A model generated the notes under the pieces. That model was given only the letters and a program-made list of their open reading frames with translations, was not told the DNA's origin and did not search any database. A stretch of DNA of 36,611 nt, from NCBI GenBank assembly GCA_028280565.1, contig JANQLQ010000011.1:1-36611 (forward strand). Reading direction: 5' to 3'. Positions 1 to 8,157 of this stretch are shown here, piece by piece (position 1 is the stretch's first letter; each line of letters begins with the position of its first letter). The DNA comes from Fulvivirga sp. (lineage in GTDB: Bacteria > Bacteroidota > Bacteroidia > Cytophagales > Cyclobacteriaceae). The translations under genes and the position numbers were made by a program.

Positions 1-43
1 CGGAAAATGGGCTTTGTTGCTGGCGCCCTTTTCTTTTGTTTCG

Positions 44-69
44 TTTTCTTTTGGGCGTGCAAAAGAAAA
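44..69. repeat. Perfect 10-bp hairpin (extragenic palindrome)
   Basis: TTTTCTTTTG at 44-53 is followed by a 6-nt loop (GGCGTG) and its exact reverse complement CAAAAGAAAA at 60-69. The same decamer TTCTTTTG-type sequence also occurs just upstream (about 30-38). It may be a bidirectional terminator for a gene left of the window or a dispersed extragenic palindrome; the sequence alone cannot decide. Confidence 0.6.
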
Positions 70-289
70 TGAAAACCGGGCTTAGAACCACAAAATCCCA
101 CGTATACTGCTCATTGCAAGGCTGGCATTACCCGAAACATTTTGAAAATATAGTCTAACTTGTCAAAATCTAAACGTTCCCCTATCAAAGCTATTTCCAA
201 GGACACCCTTTTACAGGATCATGGAGCACTAACGACAACGCCCGGATTACAAATCCTATTGCCTCGATAAGCATTGAAAATTCAAGTGA

Positions 290-421
290 CGTATGTAATT
301 GGACGATTGGCTATTTTTTCCAATCCCGTTCTTAAAGCCGGCAATAGGCAAAAGGCAGTAGGCAAAAAAATAGGGTTGCCGATTACTTACCCAAGATCTC
401 TCGTATCTTCCAAGTTTTATT
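290..421 (-). repeat. Dispersed MITE-like repeat, copy A (reverse, partial)
   Basis: Read on the minus strand this matches the right part of copies B (5194-5375) and C (17692-17886): the segment around 295-338 is the reverse complement of the 'tttaagaacggga...ggaaaaaatagc...cgtccaattac' block, followed by the GGCAATAGGCA-type core (339-372) and a TTGGAAGAT-type segment (about 407-416) shared with copy B. The left terminal block of B and C (ttaagccttaaatgac) is not visible here, so this copy looks truncated or diverged. Confidence 0.65.
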
Positions 422-555
422 CTCCTCCACCTCGTCAAATACATCAACACGTCTTTACGAATTATTGCAAAATCGATATCAAATATAAGATATTCATTAT
501 CATGAGGTCGTTTTACAGTTTCATCTAATTTATTTCATAATACCAAGGGTTATTT

Positions 556-563
556 TATCTTTG
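556..563 (+). promoter_or_regulatory. Bacteroidota-type -7 box (TATCTTTG) for hppA
   Basis: TATCTTTG fits the Bacteroidota -7 consensus TAnnTTTG exactly and lies 74 bp before the hppA ATG. I see no good -33 TTTG at the usual spacing, so the call rests on the -7 box and position only. Transcription would start near 570. Confidence 0.5.
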
Positions 564-577
564 CGGCTAATATTTTG

Positions 578-599
578 GGGGCTCATGGCCCCTTTTTTT
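578..599 (+). terminator. Terminator/attenuator-like hairpin in hppA leader
   Basis: GGGGC (578-582), loop TCATG, GCCCC (588-592), then seven T residues (593-599). It has the form of a short intrinsic terminator but lies between the -7 box (556-563) and the hppA start codon (638). It could terminate part of the transcripts in the leader. The 5-bp stem is short, so strength is uncertain. Confidence 0.45.
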
Positions 600-637
600 A
601 AATTTCGACAAACACATCAAAAATTTAACGAATTAGA

Positions 638-2908
638 ATGAATAACGTCATTTACCTGGTTCCCTTACTTGGGCTCGTAGGGCTCATTGTTATGGCTGTG
701 AAGTCAGCCTGGGTGAACAAACAAGATGCTGGAGATGAAAAAATGCAAAGTATTGCGGATCATATCCGAGAGGGGGCGTTGGCCTTTTTAAAGGCAGAAT
801 ACCGTGTGTTGGCCATCTTTGTGGTGATTGCTGGCGTTCTTCTTGGCGTGATCTCGACCCTCGTAGCCACCACCCACTGGTTCATTGTGGTCGCCTTCGT
901 GATCGGGGCGTTCTTCTCTGCCCTGGCGGGCAATATTGGTATGCGTATCGCTACTGCAGCCAATGTCCGGACGACCCAAGCTGCCCGTACAAGTCTTCCC
1001 AAAGCCTTGAAGGTGTCGTTTACCGGGGGGACAGTCATGGGGCTTGGCGTAGCTGGCTTAGCCGTATTTGGGCTCAGTATCCTGTTTACCGTGCTTTTCA
1101 CCTGGTTTATGGGAGGTGAGTGGACTGCTAACGGAGTCAATGATATGACCATAGTATTGGAGGCGCTAGCAGGATTTTCCCTGGGTGCTGAATCTATTGC
1201 CTTATTTGCCCGGGTTGGAGGAGGCATTTACACTAAAGCCGCCGATGTTGGGGCAGACCTGGTCGGTAAAGTGGAAGCGGGAATACCGGAAGATGACCCG
1301 AGAAACCCTGCCACCATTGCCGATAATGTGGGCGATAATGTAGGAGATGTCGCAGGCATGGGGGCAGACCTTTTCGGATCTTACGTAGCTACCGTGCTGG
1401 CCTCTATGGTATTAGGTAATTATGTGATCCGCGATATGGGAGGGTCTATTGACGACGCCTTTAATGGGATTGGCCCCATACTTCTTCCTTTGGTCATTGC
1501 CGGGTTAGGTATCATTTTCTCAATTGTGGGCACCCTTTTTACCAATATTAAAGACAACTCGGCAAAAGAAAGGCAGGTACAAGGCGCCCTTAACCTGGGC
1601 AACTGGAGCTCTATTGTATTGACCGGTATCGCCTCCTTCTTTGTCATACAATGGATGTTGCCCGATACCATGACCATGAATTTCTTTAGTGAAGGGCCTA
1701 CTACCGTTACTTCCATAGACGTATTTTGGGCTGTACTGGTAGGTTTGGCTGTAGGTGGCCTTATTTCCTACTTTACAGAGTACTACACAGGATTAGGCCA
1801 GAAACCTGTCCTTTACATTGTGAAAAACTCCTCCACGGGAGCGGCTACGAATATCATTGCTGGCCTGTCTACCGGTATGATCTCCACATTTGCGCCTATT
1901 TTACTGTTTGCTTCGGCGATTTGGGGTGCCTATGAATTCGCTGGTTTTTATGGGGTGGCTATTGCGGCCTCGGCTATGATGGCCACTACGGCCATGCAAT
2001 TAGCGATAGATGCCTTTGGTCCTATCGCTGATAATGCCGGGGGTATTGCCGAGATGAGCGAGCTACCGGAAGAGGTGCGCGGAAGAACAGATATACTGGA
2101 CTCGGTAGGAAATACTACCGCGGCCATCGGTAAAGGTTTTGCTATCGCCTCGGCCGCACTTACAGCTTTAGCGCTTTTTGCAGCATACGTTACATTTACG
2201 GGTATTGATGGGATCAATATTTATAAAGCAGACGTACTGGCAGCCTTGTTCATAGGAGGCATGATCCCCGTAGTATTTTCAGCGTTGGCCATGCGATCTG
2301 TAGGTAAGGCGGCCATGGACATGGTACAAGAAGTAAGAAGGCAGTTCAAAGAGATCCCGGGGATCATGGAAGGCAAAGGTGAACCTGAATATGGCAAATG
2401 CGTAGATATCTCCACTCAAGCCGCTATTAAAGAAATGATGCTACCCGGGGCGATCACGATCGTAACCCCGGTGATCATAGGTTTCGTCATAGGTCCGGAG
2501 GCCCTGGGAAGTTATATGGCCGGTGTAGCCGTATCCGGTGTGCTGTGGGCTATTTTTCAAAATAACGCCGGAGGTTCATGGGACAATGCAAAAAAATCAT
2601 TCGAGGCAGGGGTAGAGATCAATGGAGAGATGACATACAAAGGCTCTGAAGCGCATAAAGCGGCGGTAACGGGAGATACTGTAGGCGATCCTTTCAAAGA
2701 TACATCCGGACCTTCTATGAACATCTTGATCAAGTTAACGTGTTTGGTAGGATTGGTGATCGCACCGATTTTAGGAGAGGTCTTTGGCGGTAATAGCCAC
2801 CATACTTCTACACTTCACAAGCAGGACGCCCCAAAGGAAATAAGCGTTGAAAGTGTTTCTACAGTGGCCCAGCCTGCTGAAAACTCCCAAGGTGAAGAAA
2901 ACAAATAA
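638..2908 (+). CDS. hppA: Membrane-bound pyrophosphatase, K+-dependent type (HppA)
   Basis: Membrane pyrophosphatase that couples hydrolysis of PPi to H+ or Na+ export across the inner membrane. The 756-residue protein is hydrophobic throughout, with about 16 predicted membrane helices, the usual family size plus a short polar C-terminal tail of about 40 residues. The catalytic PPi/Mg signature [11 protein letters not shown] begins at D203, followed by the acidic block [20 protein letters not shown]. The later motif [10 protein letters not shown] (from G491) has Ala and Gly at the two positions that distinguish K+-dependent enzymes; K+-independent ones carry Lys and Thr. E185 in GAESIALF may be the semi-conserved Glu linked to ion choice, but I cannot decide between Na+ and H+. 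A -7 box and hairpin precede it and a strong terminator follows. Single-gene unit. Confidence 0.97.
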   Translation: MNNVIYLVPLLGLVGLIVMAVKSAWVNKQDAGDEKMQSIADHIREGALAFLKAEYRVLAIFVVIAGVLLGVISTLVATTHWFIVVAFVIGAFFSALAGNIGMRIATAANVRTTQAARTSLPKALKVSFTGGTVMGLGVAGLAVFGLSILFTVLFTWFMGGEWTANGVNDMTIVLEALAGFSLGAESIALFARVGGGIYTKAADVGADLVGKVEAGIPEDDPRNPATIADNVGDNVGDVAGMGADLFGSYVATVLASMVLGNYVIRDMGGSIDDAFNGIGPILLPLVIAGLGIIFSIVGTLFTNIKDNSAKERQVQGALNLGNWSSIVLTGIASFFVIQWMLPDTMTMNFFSEGPTTVTSIDVFWAVLVGLAVGGLISYFTEYYTGLGQKPVLYIVKNSSTGAATNIIAGLSTGMISTFAPILLFASAIWGAYEFAGFYGVAIAASAMMATTAMQLAIDAFGPIADNAGGIAEMSELPEEVRGRTDILDSVGNTTAAIGKGFAIASAALTALALFAAYVTFTGIDGINIYKADVLAALFIGGMIPVVFSALAMRSVGKAAMDMVQEVRRQFKEIPGIMEGKGEPEYGKCVDISTQAAIKEMMLPGAITIVTPVIIGFVIGPEALGSYMAGVAVSGVLWAIFQNNAGGSWDNAKKSFEAGVEINGEMTYKGSEAHKAAVTGDTVGDPFKDTSGPSMNILIKLTCLVGLVIAPILGEVFGGNSHHTSTLHKQDAPKEISVESVSTVAQPAENSQGEENK

Positions 2909-2976
2909 TGGTCCTCCTCAAAAGATAATCGCTGGTAATGTTCAAGTTAACTCATAGATAGACCGGTGAAATCACC

Positions 2977-3008
2977 AAAAGCTCCTATTTTTAGGGGCTT
3001 TTTTTTTG
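2977..3008 (+). terminator. Rho-independent terminator after hppA
   Basis: AAAGCTCCT, loop of about six bases, AGGGGCTTT (one G-T pair), then a run of T residues to 3007. It lies about 70 bp past the hppA stop codon. Confidence 0.85.
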
Positions 3009-3024
3009 TATTGAACGAATTAGA

Positions 3025-3032
3025 TATCTTTA
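3025..3032 (+). promoter_or_regulatory. Possible -7 box (TATCTTTA) for the DUF2147 gene
   Basis: TATCTTTA matches TAnnTTTG at all but the last base and sits 18 bp before the ATG at 3051, just after the hppA terminator. A TTTG at 3005-3008 could be the -33 box, but it overlaps the terminator T-run and the spacing (16) is shorter than usual. Confidence 0.3.
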
Positions 3033-3050
3033 AAATGATTTAATGAAATA

Positions 3051-3485
3051 ATGAAAAGTTATTGGATTACATTCACCCTGCTAGTTGTAGTATGTGCAAC
3101 CGGTAGCGCACAAGACGATATTCTTGGCAAATGGAAAACCATAGATGATGAAACCGGTGATCCCAAATCTATTGTAGAGATATATGAACGGGGTGATCGT
3201 GTTTATGGTAAGATTGTAAAACTTTTCAGGAACGGGGATGAAGATCCCGATCCCATTTGTGATCTATGCCCTAAAGATGATGAAAGGTATGGAAAAAAAA
3301 TTATTGGGATGGAGATCATCCGGGACCTGCAAAAAGAAGGGAATGAGTATACCAATGGAACTGTGCTTAAACCTGACGAAGGAAAAATATTTAAATGCAA
3401 AATCTGGAGAGAAGAAGATAAGTTGAAGATCCGAGGATATTGGGGCTTTTTCTACCGAACGCAGACCTGGGTAAAGGCGTATTAA
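3051..3485 (+). CDS. Secreted DUF2147 family protein
   Basis: A 144-residue protein with an N-terminal signal peptide (about residues 1-20, cut after GSA-QDD). The rest matches the DUF2147 pattern: an opening GKWKTIDDETGDPKSIVEIYE segment, a central DPICDLCP piece with two Cys, IIGMEIIRDL, and the closing GYWGFFYRTQTW. The family is a small lipocalin-like beta-barrel domain common in Bacteroidota and Proteobacteria; its biochemical role is not established. It follows the hppA terminator and precedes the sigma factor gene, with no clear operon partner. Confidence 0.9.
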   Translation: MKSYWITFTLLVVVCATGSAQDDILGKWKTIDDETGDPKSIVEIYERGDRVYGKIVKLFRNGDEDPDPICDLCPKDDERYGKKIIGMEIIRDLQKEGNEYTNGTVLKPDEGKIFKCKIWREEDKLKIRGYWGFFYRTQTWVKAY

Positions 3486-3598
3486 CTGGGTATAACACAA
3501 TATAACCGACCAAAAGGTGTCTAAACTTATATTTTAAGTTTCTTCCCTTTTTAGTTGGTTACCACATAACAATTGACTGTATAAAACTAAGAGACTCG

Positions 3599-4138
3599 AT
3601 GAAGGATAAGGAGATTTTCGAACGAATATGTAGCGGAGACGAAAAGACCCTTGAGTACTTGTATAAAAAATACTATAGGATGATGACCAAAATGGTCATT
3701 TCCAATAGTGGGTCCGAGCAGGAAGCCAAAGATATATACCAAGATGCATTGGTGGTTTTTTGGCAGAAAGCGGTGAGCGGCAATTTAGTCCTGACATCGA
3801 AGATCAGTACATATATTTATAGCATTTGCCAAAACTTGTGGCGCAAGGAGCTTGACAGGAAGAAGAGGCTAACGAACGAGGAAAAAGATTCCATCGAGTA
3901 TGTCGAGCATGACAAGCAAGAAAGGGCAAAAATTATAAATAAATGTATCCATCAGTTAGGAGATACGTGTAGGAAGATACTGATGTATTATTATTTTGAT
4001 GGGTTATCCATGCAAGATATAGCCGATCAATTAGGTTTTGCAAATACCAACACAGCTAAAACAAAGAAGTATAAGTGCAAGAAGAAGTTAGATGAATTAG
4101 TAAAATCTCAGTATACTGAGAGTGATTTCCTGGATTAA
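3599..4138 (+). CDS. ECF-type RNA polymerase sigma factor
   Basis: A 179-residue sigma-70 family protein of the extracytoplasmic-function type with only regions 2 and 4. Region 2 covers about residues 18-85 (LYKKYYRMMTKMVI, then EAKDIYQDALVVFWQK), the -10 recognition and core-binding helices. Region 4 covers about 115-168, with the helix-turn-helix YFDGLSMQDIADQLGFAN and a Lys-rich recognition helix. It would redirect RNA polymerase to a small promoter set. The gene for a membrane partner starts 6 bp downstream, the normal arrangement for a sigma/anti-sigma pair; the inducing signal is unknown. Confidence 0.93.
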   Translation: MKDKEIFERICSGDEKTLEYLYKKYYRMMTKMVISNSGSEQEAKDIYQDALVVFWQKAVSGNLVLTSKISTYIYSICQNLWRKELDRKKRLTNEEKDSIEYVEHDKQERAKIINKCIHQLGDTCRKILMYYYFDGLSMQDIADQLGFANTNTAKTKKYKCKKKLDELVKSQYTESDFLD

Positions 4139-4144
4139 ACACTT

Positions 4145-5041
4145 ATGAGTAATTACAATTTAATAGAAGCTTACCTAGATAACGAGATGAGTGCCGAAGA
4201 AAGGCGCAACTTCGAGCAGCAGCTTAGCGAAAATTCCGAGCTGAAGCAGGAGTTGGGCTTTCAACAGGAGCTTGTTGCCGGGATACAGGAGGCCAGGCGG
4301 ATGGAATTAAAGGCAATGTTAGATGCTGTTTCCATCAGTGGCGGATCGAGTGTTGGCGGCTCAGCCCTAGTGGGCAAGATCGTTGTTGGGCTAATGCTAG
4401 TCGGTGCTATTACCGCTGGTATATATTATTTACCTGGGCAAGAAGCGGTTAGGGAATACTTACCTGTAGCAGATAATCATAGCGAAGAGTCATACGATGA
4501 CCTCGTCAACTTACCGGCAGAAGAGGTCGAAAGTGTAGAGGATGCAGAGGAGCAGGCTGAACCTGCGGACGCGACATCGTCATCTAGCCAAGTGGACCAG
4601 GTTACGGAAGAAGAGCCTATGACCGAGGTCAAGGTAAAAGAGGAAAGTCCTGTAGTGACTAAACCCAATATCCGGACCCCTGAAACGATAGCCGCTTTTG
4701 ACCGAGAGGAAGAAGCCTTAGACAGCATGCACGTACCGGGCAATACACGTACGGAAGAGAAAGAACCAAGTATGGCAACTATTGATGTTACCGTTGACAA
4801 TACTAGGAAAAAATACACGTTCCATTATCAACTCAAAGGAGGTAAGTTATTCTTGTATGGTGATTTCAGTAGCGGGCTCTATGAGATCCTGGAATTCAAT
4901 GCTCGTAAAGGAAAAACTCTGTTTTTATACTTTGACGGGAAGTACTACGACCTGAATGACGATCAAGAACGGATCGTTAAGCTGGTCCCTGTAAAGGAGA
5001 AATCATTAATTGAAAAGCTGGAGGAGGTTAGGAGAGATTAA
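4145..5041 (+). CDS. Putative anti-sigma factor, single-pass membrane protein
   Basis: A 298-residue protein. Residues 1-60 form a helical N-terminal domain (NLIEAYLDNEMSAEERRNFE...) of the kind seen in Bacteroidota anti-sigma factors, but without the HxxxCxxC zinc motif. A membrane helix lies at about 74-96. Residues about 100-210 are acidic and low-complexity (Glu/Ser/Val rich), probably an extended linker, and 212-298 form a compact predicted beta-rich domain on the outer face. The gene follows the ECF sigma gene by 6 bp, so the likely job is to bind and hold that sigma factor until an envelope signal arrives. The role is inferred from position and layout; I recognise no named C-terminal domain. 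Confidence 0.75.
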   Translation: MSNYNLIEAYLDNEMSAEERRNFEQQLSENSELKQELGFQQELVAGIQEARRMELKAMLDAVSISGGSSVGGSALVGKIVVGLMLVGAITAGIYYLPGQEAVREYLPVADNHSEESYDDLVNLPAEEVESVEDAEEQAEPADATSSSSQVDQVTEEEPMTEVKVKEESPVVTKPNIRTPETIAAFDREEEALDSMHVPGNTRTEEKEPSMATIDVTVDNTRKKYTFHYQLKGGKLFLYGDFSSGLYEILEFNARKGKTLFLYFDGKYYDLNDDQERIVKLVPVKEKSLIEKLEEVRRD

Positions 5042-5064
5042 TAAGAGACTTACTGCTTTTGACC

Positions 5065-5110
5065 AAAAGCCCTTGTTTTGTTCCGCCTTTCAAACAAGGG
5101 CTTTTCCTTT
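5065..5110 (+). terminator. Rho-independent terminator after the sigma/anti-sigma pair
   Basis: AAAAGCCCTTGTTT pairs with AAACAAGGGCTTTT across a loop of about 13 bases, followed by a T-rich tail. It ends the sigma/anti-sigma unit about 25 bp after its stop codon. Confidence 0.88.
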
Positions 5111-5193
5111 TTCTAACTTTTTTCAAACGTACGCACTCGATGCAAAACGGGTGAACAGTCTTGTCTTATCGCATTCCTTTCAGCTTTCATGCC

Positions 5194-5375
5194 CTAGTGT
5201 TAAGTTAAGCCTTAAATGACATATCGGGTACGAGATGATTATGCTTGAGGTATTGGAAGATTCTCGATCAGTCGGCACTAGGCAAAAAAATATAAGATTA
5301 CCCATTGCCAACTGCCGACTTTAAGAAAGAGACTGGAAAAATAGCGAACCGTCCAATTACACTTAACTCTAGTGA
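5194..5375 (+). repeat. Dispersed MITE-like repeat, copy B
   Basis: About 180 bp. The left end ctagtgttaagttaagc and right end cacttaactctag are imperfect inverted repeats. Internally it has ttaaatgacatatcgggtac, a GGCACTAGGCA / ATTGCCAACTGCC imperfect palindrome, then ccgactttaaga and ggaaaaatagcgaaccgtccaattac. The same blocks, in the same order, are in copy C at 17692-17886. No open frame is inside. Confidence 0.75.
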
Positions 5376-5491
5376 CTTGGGCATAACTCAACGTAATAAA
5401 GGGTTGTCTGCCGCAGGTTTTTAGGAATAAGCGAGAACATTGGCTATGAATACTAAGGTTAATTATTAAATTTGACTTTGGTTGAATAAAA

Positions 5492-6385
5492 GTGACTGAG
5501 GTGAAACACCGGAAAAAGAAAACATTAGGCAGCTATCCTTATTTCAGCGTGGTGTTCAGCATCTTCCTTTCACTTTTTGTGATTGGTCTCTTTGGGTTAT
5601 TACTTATCCATACGACAGCGCTCACCGCCGTGATCAAGGACAACATAGAAGTCCAGATCTACTTGAATAAAGAGGTCACGGATAATCAAAGGATACAGAT
5701 CCAAAAAGCACTGTCCTCCAAAGAATATATCGCCCAAAAAGAAGATGAACTGCAGGTAAGCTTTATATCGAAAGAAGAGGCGGCAGAAGGGTTTATCGAA
5801 GAGACTGGCGAAGATTTTACTCATTTCCTCGGCGAAAATCCTTTAAGGGATGCTTTTATCATTAAAATCGGTCCCGAATTCCAAAGTAAGGATCAGCTCA
5901 ACGAGATCAAAACAGATATAGAAGAGCTCACTGGGGTGTTTGAAGCGGTTTATGTGGAAAGCTTGGTGGAGTCCATTAATGAGAACCTCGCAAAAATAAG
6001 CGCCGTGTTACTAGGGTTTGCCGTGATTTTGCTGCTCGTAGTGGTCATGCTGATCAATAACACGATCAAGTTAGCCCTTTTTTCACAGCGTTTCCTGATC
6101 AGGAGCATGCAACTGGTGGGTGCAAAGGCTTCTTTTATACAAAAACCTTTTTTATTGCGGTCGGCCCTACATGGGATCTTGGCCGGGATCATCGCATCGG
6201 CAGGATTATATACGCTATTAAATTTCGCTAATCAGCGCATAGAAAATTTAGCTTCCCTGCAGGATCTCCAGGTGATCGCTCTACTCTTTTTTATTCTCAT
6301 TGCGCTAGGAGCGCTAATTGGATTTAGCAGTACCTACCGGGCAATTAACAAGTACATGAAATTGTCCTTAGACGAACTCTATTAA
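5492..6385 (+). CDS. ftsX: Cell division protein FtsX (ABC transporter permease)
   Basis: Inner-membrane permease of the FtsE-FtsX complex, which links the divisome to activation of peptidoglycan hydrolases at the septum. The 297 residues show a short cytoplasmic N-terminus, membrane helix 1 at about 22-44, a periplasmic loop at about 45-165 with the FtsX extracellular-domain pattern, and three more helices in the C-terminal half. The GTG at 5492 is chosen because it begins the frame just before the basic N-terminal segment; a second GTG at 5501 is possible. No ftsE is nearby, which is usual in Bacteroidota. It heads the run ftsX-DUF3098-uppP-truB-ribF, a known arrangement in this phylum. Confidence 0.93.
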   Translation: MTEVKHRKKKTLGSYPYFSVVFSIFLSLFVIGLFGLLLIHTTALTAVIKDNIEVQIYLNKEVTDNQRIQIQKALSSKEYIAQKEDELQVSFISKEEAAEGFIEETGEDFTHFLGENPLRDAFIIKIGPEFQSKDQLNEIKTDIEELTGVFEAVYVESLVESINENLAKISAVLLGFAVILLLVVVMLINNTIKLALFSQRFLIRSMQLVGAKASFIQKPFLLRSALHGILAGIIASAGLYTLLNFANQRIENLASLQDLQVIALLFFILIALGALIGFSSTYRAINKYMKLSLDELY

Positions 6386-6389
6386 CTCT

Positions 6390-6599
6390 ATGGAAAAAAA
6401 TAGCAAACTTCCTTTTGGTAAAAAGAACTATCGCTTTATGTTGATCGGGTTAGCCGTGCTGATCCTGGGCTTTGTTATTATGAGTTTAGACCCCGAGCCT
6501 TTCGGTTTTGGCTTTTTAGGCCTCACCTTGGGCCCACTGGTAGTTATGGCAGGCTTTGTTATTGAAATATTTGCCATTCTACAGAACCCTAAGGACTAG
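6390..6599 (+). CDS. DUF3098 small membrane protein
   Basis: A 69-residue protein with two hydrophobic segments (about 15-33 and 41-63) joined by a short SLDPEPFGFG turn, the pattern of DUF3098. The family occurs in Bacteroidota, typically between ftsX and uppP exactly as here, and has no established function. It starts 4 bp after ftsX and ends 2 bp before uppP, so it is almost certainly co-transcribed and may act in envelope or division processes. That role is inferred from position only. Confidence 0.88.
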   Translation: MEKNSKLPFGKKNYRFMLIGLAVLILGFVIMSLDPEPFGFGFLGLTLGPLVVMAGFVIEIFAILQNPKD

Positions 6600-6601
6600 C
6601 A

Positions 6602-7396
6602 ATGACCATCATAGAGGCACTGATCCTGGGGATCATCCAAGGGCTTACAGAATTCCTGCCTGTAAGTAGTAGCGGCCATATTGAGTTAGGTGCTTATTTT
6701 CTTAATGTCCAGAGTACGGATAACCTATTGTTTTCTATAATTGTACATGGCGCTACTGCACTGAGTACTATCGTAGTTTTCCGGGCGGATATACTGGTAC
6801 TTATCAAAGACTTACTGAAGTTTCAATGGAATGAATCTACAAAATTCGTTTTCAAGATTATCATCAGTATGATACCGGTAGCTATAGTGGGCATTGGGTT
6901 TGAAGACCACGTAGAAACTTTGTTTACAGGTAAGATCTTACTCGTAGCCGGTATGCTGGCCTTTACAGGAGGCCTTCTGTTACTTACCTATTTTAGCGGT
7001 ACTAAAGAAAAGCAAGTCTCATTTGGCCGGGCCTTCGTGATCGGTATGGCACAAGCCATCGCCATATTCCCGGGAATTTCACGATCCGGGTCCACCATCG
7101 CCACGGGCCTGCTGCTTGGCGTAAACAAAAGTGAAGCCGCGCGTTTTTCTTTCCTCATGGTATTGCCTCCTATACTCGGAGCTACACTGCTCAAAGCAAA
7201 AGAATATTTCGAAGCCCCGGAACTCGCTACATCTGTGGATGGGTTACCCCTTTTTATAGGGTTTATTGCCGCTTTTATTTCCGGCCTGCTGGCTTGTCAA
7301 TGGATGATCAACATTGTTAAAAGAGGGAAGTTGATCTACTTCGCCATTTATTGTTTCGTAGTTTCCGGTACGGTGATCATCCTAGCGCTACTGTAA
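6602..7396 (+). CDS. uppP: Undecaprenyl-diphosphatase UppP (BacA)
   Basis: Integral membrane phosphatase that converts undecaprenyl diphosphate to the monophosphate, recycling the lipid carrier for peptidoglycan and other polymers; overproduction is classically linked to bacitracin resistance. Both family signatures are intact: QGLTEFLPVSSSGH near residues 13-26 (E17, S22-H26) and GMAQAIAIFPGISRSGS at about 148-164, with R161 in the catalytic pocket. The length of 264 residues and about eight membrane helices are normal. It lies 2 bp after the DUF3098 gene and directly abuts truB. Confidence 0.97.
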   Translation: MTIIEALILGIIQGLTEFLPVSSSGHIELGAYFLNVQSTDNLLFSIIVHGATALSTIVVFRADILVLIKDLLKFQWNESTKFVFKIIISMIPVAIVGIGFEDHVETLFTGKILLVAGMLAFTGGLLLLTYFSGTKEKQVSFGRAFVIGMAQAIAIFPGISRSGSTIATGLLLGVNKSEAARFSFLMVLPPILGATLLKAKEYFEAPELATSVDGLPLFIGFIAAFISGLLACQWMINIVKRGKLIYFAIYCFVVSGTVIILALL

Positions 7397-8062
7397 ATGG
7401 AGAAAAACAGAACGCAAGATCCAGCCCAAGTCCTGCTGGTTGACAAACCTTTAGAATGGACATCCTTTGATGTTGTTAAAAAACTGAAATACGGCCTAAA
7501 GATAAAGAAGATCGGGCATGCAGGCACATTGGACCCCTTAGCCACTGGACTGCTCATTCTATGTACCGGTAAGAAGACCAAGGAGATAGAAAGCTTCCAA
7601 GCGCAAGAAAAGGAATATACAGGCACCTTTATCCTAGGCCAAACCACGCCCTCCTACGACTTGGAAACAGCAGTCGATTCTACCCATGATATTACACATA
7701 TCACCGGGGAGCAGGTCAAAGCTGCCGCTAAAACCTTTGAAGGATGGATAGACCAGGTCCCCCCGGTATTTTCCGCGGTGAAAGTGCAAGGGAAACGGGC
7801 CTATGAAAGCGCTCGTGCCGGCAAAGAGATACAACTCAAAGCCAAAAAAGTAGAGATAAAATTGTTCGAGATCACTTCCATTGCATTGCCAGAAGTATCT
7901 TTTAGGGTGATCTGCTCTAAAGGCACCTATATCCGGAGCCTGGCCCGGGATGTTGGTCGCGAACTACAGGTAGGAGCCTATTTAGCTTCTTTGAGGAGAA
8001 CCCGTATCGGGGAATTTAGGGTAGAAGATGCTAAGACCCTAGCGGAGATTCTTCAAAAATGA
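7397..8062 (+). CDS. truB: tRNA pseudouridine(55) synthase TruB
   Basis: Makes pseudouridine 55 in the T-loop of tRNAs. The signature GHAGTLDPLATG contains the catalytic Asp at about residue 46, and later family blocks are visible (QVPPVFSAVKVQGKRAYE; CSKGTYIRSLARDVG). At 221 residues it is a short form without the C-terminal PUA-type extension of the E. coli enzyme, as is common in Bacteroidota. Its ATG follows the uppP stop codon with no gap, so translation is probably coupled. Confidence 0.97.
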   Translation: MEKNRTQDPAQVLLVDKPLEWTSFDVVKKLKYGLKIKKIGHAGTLDPLATGLLILCTGKKTKEIESFQAQEKEYTGTFILGQTTPSYDLETAVDSTHDITHITGEQVKAAAKTFEGWIDQVPPVFSAVKVQGKRAYESARAGKEIQLKAKKVEIKLFEITSIALPEVSFRVICSKGTYIRSLARDVGRELQVGAYLASLRRTRIGEFRVEDAKTLAEILQK

Positions 8063-8157
8063 GAGGATCCGCCTAAAGTTTATGACTTATATTTCACAAA
8101 TTCATAGCCTTCCATCGCCAAATGGGTATGAAAATTCATAATTTTATCTGATCCTGT

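Larger units (their letters stand above)
1..637. other. Intergenic region upstream of hppA, repeat-rich
   Basis: No convincing gene is present. The stretch holds a strong hairpin at 44-69, a reverse-oriented and probably truncated copy of the dispersed repeat also found near 5.2 kb and 17.7 kb, and the promoter and leader of the pyrophosphatase gene (about 556-637). Short open frames on both strands between 256 and 528 lie inside the repeat and are not credible genes. Confidence 0.6.
5042..5491. other. Intergenic region between anti-sigma gene and ftsX
   Basis: It holds the terminator at 5065-5110 and dispersed repeat copy B at 5194-5375. The remaining sequence up to ftsX (5376-5491) shows no recognisable coding content. 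The ftsX promoter should lie here but I do not see a clear TAnnTTTG box. Confidence 0.6.

Noticed and set aside
256-528. Open frames on both strands between the window start and hppA
   Set aside because: They lie within dispersed repeat copy A, have no recognisable domain, and overlap each other.
760-2415. Several minus-strand open frames inside hppA
   Set aside because: They are antisense shadows of a strongly conserved pyrophosphatase gene.
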